From Chloroflexota bacterium (GTDB taxonomy: Bacteria; Chloroflexota; Dormibacteria; Dormibacterales; Dormibacteraceae), in the NCBI GenBank assembly GCA_005880345.1, contig VBGE01000195.1, positions 1-7,207 on the forward strand: DNA of 7,207 nt, read 5' to 3'. Of the stretch, positions 1 through 6,127 are shown piece by piece (the stretch's first letter is position 1; each line of letters starts with the position of its first letter). A program made the translations under genes and the position numbers. The notes below the pieces were generated by a model that did not search any database, had not been told where the DNA came from, and was given only the letters and a program-made list of their open reading frames with translations.

Positions 1-684
1 GACGTCAACCCGGCATGCTCCGGCGAGGCAACAGGCAGCTTCATCAGCCTGACCGGGCTGGACAACGTCTGCCGGCCGTATCGCTCGGCGTTTCCGCTGC
101 ACGTCTCTTACACCGGCACACAGCTTGCGTTCGCGGTCAACTATTTGAACCACAACCAGCGCACCCGCCTGGTCACGCTCATGCTGGACGCTAACGATTT
201 CTTCCGGCTGAACAGTGGCACGCCCGGCAACCCGTGGCCGCCGTCGACCTGCTTCGTGCCTGACCTCGTCACTTATTTCCACACGTGCGCGGTGCAGAAC
301 CTGAGGACCATCCTCAGTGCGATCCGCGGCACGGGCTACACCGGGCTGCTCGTGATCGTGACCTATTACGCGCTCAACTATTCCGACCCGCTCAGCGTGT
401 TCGTCACTCATGACCTGCTGAACGCCGCAATGCTCACCGCCGGCGCCGACTTCAACGTGAAGGTCGCCGACGGATATGGTGCGCTGCAGGCTGCAGCCGC
501 GCCTTTCGGCGGAGATTCTTGCAAGGCCGGTCTGCTCATCGTGACCTCGACTTCCCCGCTGACATGCGATGTGCACCCGACGCCGGCCGGTCGCGACCTG
601 CTCGCCGGAGCGGTCGTCAAGGCGGTGGCCGACAGCTGCAAAGCGGGCAGCGCGATCGGCTGCCTGGACCGGAACCGGGCCTAG
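1..684 (+). CDS. SGNH/GDSL-family hydrolase, C-terminal part (5' end outside window)
   Basis: The frame is open from base 1, so this is the last 227 residues of a longer gene; the TTG at 145 lies inside the gene and is not the start. Two SGNH-hydrolase blocks are visible. Residues 63-68 read DANDFF, matching block III (usually GxND), with Asn65 as oxyanion-hole candidate. Residues 190-193 read DVHP followed by TPAG, matching block V, with Asp190 and His192 as the catalytic acid and base. The GDS block with the nucleophilic serine must lie upstream. The partial protein has eight cysteines, which suggests disulfides and an extracytoplasmic location. The hexapeptide DSCKAG occurs twice (172-177 and 211-216) with different codons. 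Such proteins are esterases or lipases, but the substrate cannot be told. The gene is convergent with the sensor kinase, and their stop codons overlap in CTAG at 681-684. Confidence 0.85.
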   Translation, partial: DVNPACSGEATGSFISLTGLDNVCRPYRSAFPLHVSYTGTQLAFAVNYLNHNQRTRLVTLMLDANDFFRLNSGTPGNPWPPSTCFVPDLVTYFHTCAVQNLRTILSAIRGTGYTGLLVIVTYYALNYSDPLSVFVTHDLLNAAMLTAGADFNVKVADGYGALQAAAAPFGGDSCKAGLLIVTSTSPLTCDVHPTPAGRDLLAGAVVKAVADSCKAGSAIGCLDRNRA

Positions 685-2102
685 TTCGCCGGAGACGAGG
701 AGGCCAGCGGCAGGTCCACCTCAAAGGTGGCGCCTCCGCCGCTGGTCTCCTTCACGCTGACCTTGCCGCCGTGGGCGGCCACGACCGCGGTGACGATCGA
801 TAGTCCGAGACCCGCACCTCCGCTGTCGCGGCTGCGGCTGGGGTCGGCCCGGTAGAAGGGTTCGAATATGCGATCGACGTCGTGGTCGGGAAGCCCGGGA
901 CCATGGTCGGCCACCGAGACTCGCACGACGCTGTCCACCGTGACGACTCCGATCTCGATCGGAGTCCTGGACGGCGTGTGCACCAGCGCATTGCGGACCA
1001 GGTTGCCGAGCACCTGACGAAGGCGCGTGTCGTCGCCGCTGACAACGGCGGGCCCGTTCAGGCTGAGCGTTATCTCGCGATTCGGTGCGACAGCCTTCGC
1101 GTCGCTCACCGCATCGCGCGCTATCGCCTGCAGGTCGACAGGTTTCATCTCGAGCGGCCGGCCCTGGTCGAGGCGCGCGATGAGGAGCATGTCGTCGACG
1201 AGGGTTGACATGCGCACCGACTCCTCCTCGATGCGGCGGCGTGCCAGGTCGGAGTCCGTGGGCGATTCGGCCGCGCCTCGGCGCAGCATCTCCGAGTAGC
1301 CGCGGATCGAGGTGAGTGGGGTTCGCAGCTCGTGCGAGGCGTCGGCGATGAAACGGCGGAGGCGCTGCTCCGATGCCTTGCTCTGCGCGAAGGCCTCCTC
1401 GATCTGGCTGAGCATCGCGTTCAGCGCGAGGCCAAGGCGGCCGATCTCGGTCTTAGGTGTGGCCGGCTCGACACGCCGGCTCAGGTCCCCGGCCGCGATG
1501 TCGCCGGCCACCGCTCCGATTCTCTGGAGCGGGCGCAGGCCCAGCTGGATGATCAGCCGGGCGAGGAGCACAGTCGCTCCCACGACGGCGATGCTGATGA
1601 ACAATTCGAGCCGCAAGAGTTGGGCGACAGTCGTCGCAACGTCATCCACGGGGATGGCGAACACAACTGTCTGGCCGCCAAAGCGGCCCTCTGACCAATC
1701 CGTCAGCCGGTACTGGTGGATCTCGCCCGTACCTGCCACGGTAATCGGGCTGACGGGCCGGTCCGTACCGCCGGTGTGCAGTGTCTTGGGCAGGACGGGA
1801 GCCGCGTTCGACGTTTCGCTAAACCCAACACGACAGGCGATCTGCAGCGAACCGTCGGGGGCCAGCAGCTCGGCGACGGTGTAGGTCGGAAATCCGCCGG
1901 AGCTGCCTGGAGGTACGCGGCAGTCGTTCTGCAGCCACGATGCAGCGGCGGAAACGGTGTTCGACGACGTGAGCTCGCCGTCGATGCGGGTCATCAGCGA
2001 ATTCTGAAAGAGCAGGTACGTCGCGGCGCTCGAGACAAGAAGACCGAGCACCACAAGTGAAATCACACCGATCAGCAGCCGCCCGCGCAGCGACAACGTC
2101 AT
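681..2102 (-). CDS. Membrane-bound sensor histidine kinase (HAMP-HisKA-HATPase), partner of the PhoP-like regulator
   Basis: This is a 473-residue transmembrane kinase that should phosphorylate the regulator encoded just upstream. TM1 spans about residues 9-32, an extracytoplasmic sensor loop 33-163, TM2 about 164-186 and HAMP about 187-240. The H-box FIADASHELRTP has phospho-acceptor His257. The ATPase domain shows the N-box with Asn371, the G1 box DHGPG (399-403), the F-box IFEPFYRAD (412-420) and the G2 box GAGLGLS (429-435). The start at 2102 is chosen because its ATG overlaps the regulator's TGA (ATGA, 2099-2102) and sits directly before the TM1 segment; an in-frame upstream extension would be Arg-rich shadow sequence inside the regulator gene. 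No clear ribosome-binding site is seen, so translation is probably coupled. The only two cysteines, C61 and C90, are both in the sensor loop and each begins a CRV tripeptide. The loop has no fold I recognise. PhoR/PrrB-like kinases are the nearest kind. Confidence 0.93.
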   Translation of the reverse strand: MTLSLRGRLLIGVISLVVLGLLVSSAATYLLFQNSLMTRIDGELTSSNTVSAAASWLQNDCRVPPGSSGGFPTYTVAELLAPDGSLQIACRVGFSETSNAAPVLPKTLHTGGTDRPVSPITVAGTGEIHQYRLTDWSEGRFGGQTVVFAIPVDDVATTVAQLLRLELFISIAVVGATVLLARLIIQLGLRPLQRIGAVAGDIAAGDLSRRVEPATPKTEIGRLGLALNAMLSQIEEAFAQSKASEQRLRRFIADASHELRTPLTSIRGYSEMLRRGAAESPTDSDLARRRIEEESVRMSTLVDDMLLIARLDQGRPLEMKPVDLQAIARDAVSDAKAVAPNREITLSLNGPAVVSGDDTRLRQVLGNLVRNALVHTPSRTPIEIGVVTVDSVVRVSVADHGPGLPDHDVDRIFEPFYRADPSRSRDSGGAGLGLSIVTAVVAAHGGKVSVKETSGGGATFEVDLPLASSSPAN

Positions 2103-2800
2103 TTTCGAGGTGTTCGGAGAACGTACCCCACGCCGCGGACGGTCTGGATCAAGGCCGGATCGTAACGGTCGACCTTGCGTCGCAGATAGCTGATGTACGT
2201 CTCGAGCACGCTCGCATCGCCGCCAAAGTCGTAGTGCCACACGTGGTCCAGGATCTGGCTGCGGGTCAACACGCGCCCGGCATTGATGAGAAGGTAGCGG
2301 AGCAGGCGGTATTCCGTGTTGGTCAGCTCGACGACGTGGCCATGCCTTCGCACCTCGTGCGCCTCGTCGTCCAGCTCCAGGTCCGCGAGCGAAAGCTTGC
2401 CGTTCTCGGAATTGTTGCCATGGCGCCGAAGCACCACCCTGACTCGGGCCATCAGCTCCTCGATGCTGAACGGCTTGGTCACGTAGTCGTCGCCGCCGAT
2501 GGTGAGGCCGTGGACCTTGTCCTCTGTGGCGTCCTTGGCGGTGAGGAAGATGATCGGGATCTTGTTGCCTGACGAGTTGAGGCGCTTGAGCACCTCCATG
2601 CCGTCGATGTCCGGCAGCATCACGTCGAGGATGACCAGGGAAGGAGCGAATTGCGAGACGGCGGTCAGGGCGCCGCGCCCGGTGGCGGCGGTCTTCACGT
2701 TGAAGCCTTCGTAGCGGAGCGCCATGGCCACGAGCTCGGTGATGTTCGGCTCGTCGTCGACCACCAGGACCCTGGCGCCATCGGTGTTCACGTTGTTCAT
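2099..2800 (-). CDS. OmpR/PhoP-family response regulator
   Basis: This is a 233-residue DNA-binding response regulator. The receiver domain (about 10-126) has the acidic pair D15/D16, phospho-acceptor Asp59 in VILDVMLP, Thr87 in FLTAKD and Lys109 in YVTKPF. A winged-helix domain (about 134-230) ends in RGVGYVLR, with the recognition helix around 195-209. From memory, wording such as GGDDYVTKPFS, ILDHVW.YDFGGD and SYLRRKVD is strikingly like Mycobacterium tuberculosis PhoP. The start at 2800 (ATG, then NNVNTDGARVLVVDD) is placed at the normal distance before the receiver; AGGA lies 12 bases upstream. Only 26 bases separate it from apbE, and its stop overlaps the kinase start (ATGA), so it is probably co-transcribed with the redox genes. 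A likely target is the 11-bp-period repeat at 5948-5976, which would make the operon autoregulated (inference). Confidence 0.94.
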   Translation of the reverse strand: MNNVNTDGARVLVVDDEPNITELVAMALRYEGFNVKTAATGRGALTAVSQFAPSLVILDVMLPDIDGMEVLKRLNSSGNKIPIIFLTAKDATEDKVHGLTIGGDDYVTKPFSIEELMARVRVVLRRHGNNSENGKLSLADLELDDEAHEVRRHGHVVELTNTEYRLLRYLLINAGRVLTRSQILDHVWHYDFGGDASVLETYISYLRRKVDRYDPALIQTVRGVGYVLRTPRK

Positions 2801-2826
2801 GCTGATCGAGTTTCCTGGGAAATTGC

Positions 2827-3783
2827 TCAGAGAATGGTGGGGTTCAGCTTCGATTCGGCCCAGTCCGGCCACCCGGCGATGCGATGAACCCGCCCTCCGA
2901 CTTCCACAAGTCGAGCCGGCATGCGCTGGGTCCTGAGCCACCCGATCGCCCACTCGCCCATCACGATGGCGGCCGTCGAGGCGATGTTCGCGTCCACGCA
3001 CGTGCCCGCGGCGACCGTGGCGGTGCGCCACATGCTCCGGACGGGCATCCCGGTCGCAGGGTCGATGATGTGATGGAGCACGACGCCGGCGCGGACCCAC
3101 CGCCGCACGGTGGTGCCGGACGTCGCGACACCGCCGCTCGCGATGCTGATGGTTTCCTCGCTGTCTGATATGGCGGCGGCGCTGTCGTCGCTCGCCTGAA
3201 TCGCCCAGCCATCAGCCGGAGCCTCACCCGCGACGGCGATGTCGCCGCCGAGGCTGACCAGCACGCCACCGTCAGACACGATGTTCGCCGCAGCTTCGGC
3301 AGCGAGATCGGCGGCGAGGGCTTTGCCGGTCGCGCCGAGGTCGAGCTCGACCCCGCGAGGGATGACGACGGTGCGAGTCGCCTCGCTGAAGCGAATCGCC
3401 CGCCAACCAGGGACCCGGTGCGCGACGAGATCCATCGCCACGCCGTTGCGGGCGATGGATCCGAAATCGGAGTCGTAGCCGGACAGTCGCACCGCGGACC
3501 CCACCGTCGGGTCGACGGCGCCGTTCGTCAGCTCGGCTCCGCGCAGCGCGGCTGAGATGGCGCGTGCCAACAGAGGGCTGACCTTGATGACCTGGTCCGG
3601 CCTTGCGTTGAGCAGGCTGAGCTCGCTGTCGGGTCGAAAGCGGCTGGCGGCCACGTCGATGGCGGCGAGCACGTCGTCGACGGCGGCCTTTGCCGCCGCA
3701 AGCGACGCCGGCCGGGTGACGATGACGCGAACGGCGCTGCCGAGGGCGCGGTCGTCCGCGATCCCGAGCACGCTGGTGGTCAT
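2827..3783 (-). CDS. apbE: FAD:protein FMN transferase (ApbE)
   Basis: ApbE (EC 2.7.1.180) cuts FAD and attaches FMN covalently to a Thr or Ser of target flavoproteins, using Mg2+. The 318 residues show family blocks in order: SRFRPDSELSLLN (47-59), NGAVDPTVG (87-95), DLGATGKALAAD (148-159), SLGGD (177-181), SGGVATSG (216-223), HHIIDPATG (237-245) and CVDANIASTA (262-271). Asp264 and Thr270 are likely part of the metal/FAD site. There is no signal peptide or lipobox, so the enzyme should act in the cytoplasm, and any exported client would have to be flavinylated before export. The ATG overlaps the ferredoxin stop (ATGA, 3780-3783), and GGAGA lies 10 bases upstream. Family membership is firm. 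The client protein is unknown, and no FMN-binding-domain gene is adjacent. Confidence 0.95.
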   Translation of the reverse strand: MTTSVLGIADDRALGSAVRVIVTRPASLAAAKAAVDDVLAAIDVAASRFRPDSELSLLNARPDQVIKVSPLLARAISAALRGAELTNGAVDPTVGSAVRLSGYDSDFGSIARNGVAMDLVAHRVPGWRAIRFSEATRTVVIPRGVELDLGATGKALAADLAAEAAANIVSDGGVLVSLGGDIAVAGEAPADGWAIQASDDSAAAISDSEETISIASGGVATSGTTVRRWVRAGVVLHHIIDPATGMPVRSMWRTATVAAGTCVDANIASTAAIVMGEWAIGWLRTQRMPARLVEVGGRVHRIAGWPDWAESKLNPTIL

Positions 3784-4001
3784 CTGGGCTTCGTCTCCGT
3801 GCGGCGGAGCGCGATGGCCAGGACCGGGCAGTCTTCGACTGCGCGTTCGGCGAGGGGAATGAGGTGCTCAGGAACCGGGCCCGGCGCGAGGATCGGGTAG
3901 CCCCAATCGTCGAGCCGAATCAGCTCGGGCAGCAGCTCCGCGCATAGGCCGCGGCCGTCGCATTTGATGCGATCGATGACGAGCGAGCGCTGCTTGCTCA
4001 T
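3780..4001 (-). CDS. Small ferredoxin, three-cysteine ([3Fe-4S]-type)
   Basis: This is a 73-residue soluble electron carrier. The cysteine pattern is C14-x5-C20 near the N terminus and C58-Pro near the C terminus. A ferredoxin binding one [4Fe-4S] cluster would have a further cysteine at position 17, which here is Arg, so a [3Fe-4S] cluster is the simplest reading, as in many actinobacterial small ferredoxins. The segment GRGLCAELLPELI.LDDWGYP is typical of this group. The start at 4001 overlaps the TGA of the NuoF-like gene (ATGA, 3998-4001), with GAGG 8 bases upstream; a longer in-frame extension has no homologous character. Its end overlaps apbE by ATGA. The position right after the NuoF-like gene suggests it exchanges electrons with that protein (inference). 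Confidence 0.92.
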   Translation of the reverse strand: MSKQRSLVIDRIKCDGRGLCAELLPELIRLDDWGYPILAPGPVPEHLIPLAERAVEDCPVLAIALRRTETKPR

Positions 4002-5110
4002 GCCGTCTGCCTCGCCAGATGCGGGACGTGACCGGCAAACTCCTTGGCGAAGACGGTGAGGGCGGACGAAAGGAACATGACAGCTCCGTCCGGGTGACGG
4101 CAAGCGCCGCGGCCGCGGACCTCGGAGGCCCACCTCTGCAGGCGCTGGACCTCGTTCCGGTCAGATCCGCCCTCGACGGTGCGGGTGCATGCATCGGCAA
4201 GCGCGCGCAGGCCGAAGAAGCATGGGCCGCACTGCGCCGAGCTTTCCGACGCGAGGTAGCGCATGATCGCGGCCACCTCGCACACGGGGCAGCGGGCCAT
4301 CGGCAGGATGCCGACCACGCCGCACCCGAGGCGCGAGCGGTGGTCGAGGGGCATCGGCCACGCTTCCTCGGGCTCGATCCAGGAACCGAAATAGCCGCCC
4401 AGCAGCACCGCCCTTGGCCAGGCGCTCGTACCGCCGGCCGCAGCGACCGCGTCGCCGAGCGTCGTCCCGAACGGGACCTCAACCACGCCGGGTCGGGCCG
4501 CCGCACCCGCGAGCGTGATGAGCGTGGTGTTGGCGCTCGCCCCTCTCGCCACGAGTGCGACGTGGGCCAGGGTCTCGACGTTCTGGACCAGCGTCGGCGC
4601 GCCACCCACCCCTCGCTCGAATGGATAGGGCGGGACATTGGTCGGGGTGGCGACGCCCTCGTTGATGAAATGGATCGCGGCGGCCTCCGCGCCGGCGACG
4701 TACCGCGCCGGTGCGGCTGCAAACCCGACGCGTGATCGCTCGGGCTCGGTGCGCTGGCGCAGGGCGCGGAACATCGCGTTGCGAGCCACGTCGTGGCGCT
4801 CGCCGATGTAAAGGACGATCCGGTTGGCGCGGAGGGCGCGAGCGGCGAGGAACGCCCCATCGAGGATGAGATGGGGGCGCGCAGTCATCAGCGCGCGGTC
4901 CTTCTTGCTCTGCGGCTCGCCTTCGGCGCCGTTCACCACGATGACCGCATTGCCATGCGAGCGTTCCGCGACTGCCCGCCACTTGGTCGCGGCGGGGAAG
5001 CTTGCTCCGCCGCGCCCGACGATGTGCGCGCGCTCGATGGCATCGATCAGCTCCCGTCCAACCCGAGGCAGCGGAGCCGGCGAGTCGAGCGTCTCGAGGA
5101 GCGGGGTCAT
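3998..5110 (-). CDS. NuoF-like FMN/Fe-S oxidoreductase subunit
   Basis: The 370-residue protein has the architecture of the NADH-binding 51-kDa subunit of complex I (NuoF/HoxF), but is shorter than E. coli NuoF (about 445). The FMN domain carries GRGGASFP (32-39) with KW at 43-44, and NGAEGEP (60-66) with KKDR at 69-72. The segment YVAGAEAAA (137-145) stands where NuoF has YICGEETAL. NVET is at 177-180. An SLBB-like segment covers about 197-245. The Fe-S region has S290-S-A-Q-C-G-P-C297 and a distal C337. The first cysteine of the usual SCGxCxPC motif is Ser291, so only three canonical ligands remain (C294, C297, C337); C263, C274, C277 and C308 are extra. The likely role is a cytoplasmic flavin entry point passing electrons to the ferredoxin or the membrane cytochrome. 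Whether it uses NAD(P)H is unclear because the NADH-site motif is altered. GGAGAG lies 7 bases before the ATG, which overlaps the preceding stop by ATGA. Confidence 0.9.
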   Translation of the reverse strand: MTPLLETLDSPAPLPRVGRELIDAIERAHIVGRGGASFPAATKWRAVAERSHGNAVIVVNGAEGEPQSKKDRALMTARPHLILDGAFLAARALRANRIVLYIGERHDVARNAMFRALRQRTEPERSRVGFAAAPARYVAGAEAAAIHFINEGVATPTNVPPYPFERGVGGAPTLVQNVETLAHVALVARGASANTTLITLAGAAARPGVVEVPFGTTLGDAVAAAGGTSAWPRAVLLGGYFGSWIEPEEAWPMPLDHRSRLGCGVVGILPMARCPVCEVAAIMRYLASESSAQCGPCFFGLRALADACTRTVEGGSDRNEVQRLQRWASEVRGRGACRHPDGAVMFLSSALTVFAKEFAGHVPHLARQTA

Positions 5111-5694
5111 TGCGGCTCTCTCCGGTCGACGGCGGCCTTGAACGTGGTGCGGGCCGCGGCGAGCGGATCACCCGCAGGCGAGGTGAGCCTCCAGTAGACC
5201 GCGATGCCCACCGCGGCAACGCACGCACCTGTGATGGCCAGCATCCAGGCCGACCAGCTATCGGTGCCGGTGCCCAGCCCATGGATGACGCCGACCGGCC
5301 AGGCCGCGTAGGTCAGCCAGTGGATGACGCGCCAGGCGCGGTGGCCCAGCCAGCCACGCAGCAAGCTGGTCACGACGATGGCGAGCAGCAGGTCGAGCGA
5401 GATCACGCCCAGGCCGAGCCAGAACGTCCGGTAGTAAGAGGCAAAGGGGACGAGCGCCGCGGTCCAGCCGAGGTTGGTGAACGGATCGACGACCGCGGTC
5501 ACGATGTGCAGGGCGAGGAAGACGAGCGTCATCAGCGCGAGGTTGCGGTGAAGGCCGGTGGTGAGGAACCGGGGCCAGGTTGGGCTCTGGACCCTCAGGG
5601 CGGACAGAACCCCGAGCGCGACCACGCAGGTGAGGAGGATCAGCGAGACGGCGCCCGCACCGCGCGTCGTGTACCAGAGCACCGAGTTGGACAT
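5107..5694 (-). CDS. Ferric-reductase-like transmembrane cytochrome b
   Basis: This 195-residue membrane protein has about five helices, at roughly residues 13-34, 50-70, 90-112, 122-142 and 148-168. Two pairs of histidines lie near opposite ends of two helices: H49 and H63 in the second, H125 and H138 in the fourth. The spacings of 14 and 13 residues are the classic arrangement for two stacked b hemes in the ferric reductase/NOX/MsrQ superfamily (PF01794). It should carry electrons from the cytoplasm to an extracytoplasmic acceptor. The N terminus (WYTTRGAGAVSLILLT) and the LHRNLALM and VIHGLGTGTD segments match the actinobacterial subfamily usually found beside FMN-binding proteins, from memory. 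The start at 5694 lies 3 bases after the stop of the upstream small gene, with no strong ribosome-binding site, so coupling is likely. It overlaps the NuoF-like start by ATGA (5107-5110). Confidence 0.9.
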   Translation of the reverse strand: MSNSVLWYTTRGAGAVSLILLTCVVALGVLSALRVQSPTWPRFLTTGLHRNLALMTLVFLALHIVTAVVDPFTNLGWTAALVPFASYYRTFWLGLGVISLDLLLAIVVTSLLRGWLGHRAWRVIHWLTYAAWPVGVIHGLGTGTDSWSAWMLAITGACVAAVGIAVYWRLTSPAGDPLAAARTTFKAAVDRREPQ

Positions 5695-5697
5695 CGG

Positions 5698-5868
5698 TCA
5701 GCGAGACGAGCCGGACACGGCCACGCCTGACCCGCTCGACGAAGAGCTGACGCCGCTGGACGGCTGGAGGCTGCTGGAGGAGGTGGCCGCGCTGACGCCG
5801 GCGATGAGGCCGACGCCGGCGAGGGCCGCGGCCGCGGCACCGAAGGTCAGGCGGTTGAGCATCCGCAT
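5698..5868 (-). CDS. Tiny exported Ser-rich protein heading the redox operon
   Basis: I do not recognise a family. From the ATG at 5868 the protein has 56 residues. It has a signal peptide (MRMLNR, then a hydrophobic stretch of about 19 residues) with probable cleavage after V-S-A27, and a 29-residue mature tail with 15 serines plus Gly, Val and Ala. The serines use five different codons (AGC, TCC, TCG, TCT, TCA), so the composition is at the protein level and not a simple DNA repeat. GAGAG stands 8 bases before 5868. Alternative starts are 5862, 5916 and 5940; the last two would bury the signal peptide. It is the first gene of the minus-strand run and ends 3 bases before the cytochrome. Related clusters usually have an exported FMN-binding protein with a signal peptide and a low-complexity linker here; this looks like that N-terminal part alone. 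The tail ends SGSSR, loosely like the ApbE target core (S/T)GA(T/S), but no true match is present. It could also be a chance ORF. Confidence 0.6.
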   Translation of the reverse strand: MRMLNRLTFGAAAAALAGVGLIAGVSAATSSSSLQPSSGVSSSSSGSGVAVSGSSR

Positions 5869-5943
5869 CGCGGAGTCTCTCGCCCGGATTCTATGGTCGA
5901 TGTGTTGTGGTGCCATGCCTGAAATCGTGGGGCCGGGCACTGA

Positions 5944-5949
5944 ACCCTA
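5944..5949 (-). promoter_or_regulatory. Candidate -10 element of the redox operon
   Basis: On the minus strand this hexamer is TAGGGT, fitting the loose TAnnnT pattern of high-GC promoters; TAGATA (5948-5953) is an overlapping alternative. No good -35 hexamer lies upstream, and its place is taken by the direct heptamers, as expected of an activator-dependent promoter. Transcription would begin near 5937, leaving a leader of about 70 bases. Confidence 0.3.
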
Positions 5950-5976
5950 TCTAGGAATTAGCTGAGACTTGGCTGA
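5948..5976 (-). promoter_or_regulatory. Putative OmpR/PhoP-type operator (11-bp-period direct heptamers)
   Basis: Read on the minus strand, TCAGCCA (5970-5976) and TCAGCTA (5959-5965) match at 6 of 7 bases and are separated by 4 bases. A third, weak copy CTAGATA (5948-5954) keeps the same phase with 4 of 7 matches to the second. A 7-bp unit with a 4-bp spacer, hence an 11-bp period, is the layout bound head-to-tail by OmpR/PhoB-family dimers and described for mycobacterial PhoP. It lies about 80-110 bases before the first gene of the redox operon, which encodes such a regulator itself. Binding is inferred. Confidence 0.5.
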
Positions 5977-6036
5977 GCGCACTGCAGCCATTTGAACGCT
6001 CCTGAGTAGACTCTCGTTTCGCAGGCGTCGGTTCCC

Positions 6037-6109
6037 GCCCCCGTAGCTCAGGGGATAGAGCAGGACGGTCCTAACGTCAAGGTCGGGGGTTCGATTCCCT
6101 CCGGGGGCA
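6037..6109 (+). tRNA. tRNA-Arg(CCT)
   Basis: A full cloverleaf can be drawn. The acceptor stem GCCCCCG (6037-6043) pairs perfectly with CGGGGGC (6102-6108), with discriminator A at 6109. The D stem is GCTC/GAGC (6046-6049 with 6058-6061). The anticodon stem is 6063-6067 with 6075-6079, and the seven-base loop GTCCTAA (6068-6074) places anticodon CCT at 6070-6072. The T arm GGGGG-TTCGATT-CCCTC (6085-6101) has one G-U pair. The 3' CCA is not encoded. Two oddities are a G-A mismatch closing the anticodon stem (6063/6079) and a purine, G6068, at position 32. A possible -10 TAGACT at 6007-6012 precedes it, without a convincing -35. It is transcribed divergently from the redox operon. Confidence 0.93.
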
Positions 6110-6127
6110 CTTCCTTACCTGTGCAAG

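Noticed and set aside
1312..1884. Plus-strand ORF of 190 codons
   Set aside because: It is antisense to the sensor kinase and has low-complexity Ser/Arg composition.
2103..2240. N-terminal extension of the sensor kinase
   Set aside because: It lies inside the regulator's coding end and reads as Arg-rich shadow; the ATGA start at 2102 precedes the first membrane helix directly.
2801..3100. N-terminal extension of the response regulator
   Set aside because: It overlaps the end of apbE and is His/Arg-rich nonsense; the receiver domain begins normally after the Met at 2800.
4019..4735. Plus-strand ORF of 238 codons
   Set aside because: It is antisense to the NuoF-like gene, rich in Arg, Gly and Asp with no motif; an effect of GC skew by codon position.
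3868..4860. Long minus-strand ORF of 330 codons
   Set aside because: It is an out-of-frame Arg/Ser/Pro-rich shadow of the NuoF-like and ferredoxin genes, whose own frame shows clear family motifs.
5740..5860. GCC/GCTGGAGG-like low-complexity stretch as a DNA repeat
   Set aside because: There is no fixed period; the bias is explained by Ala/Gly signal-peptide codons and mixed serine codons of the small gene.
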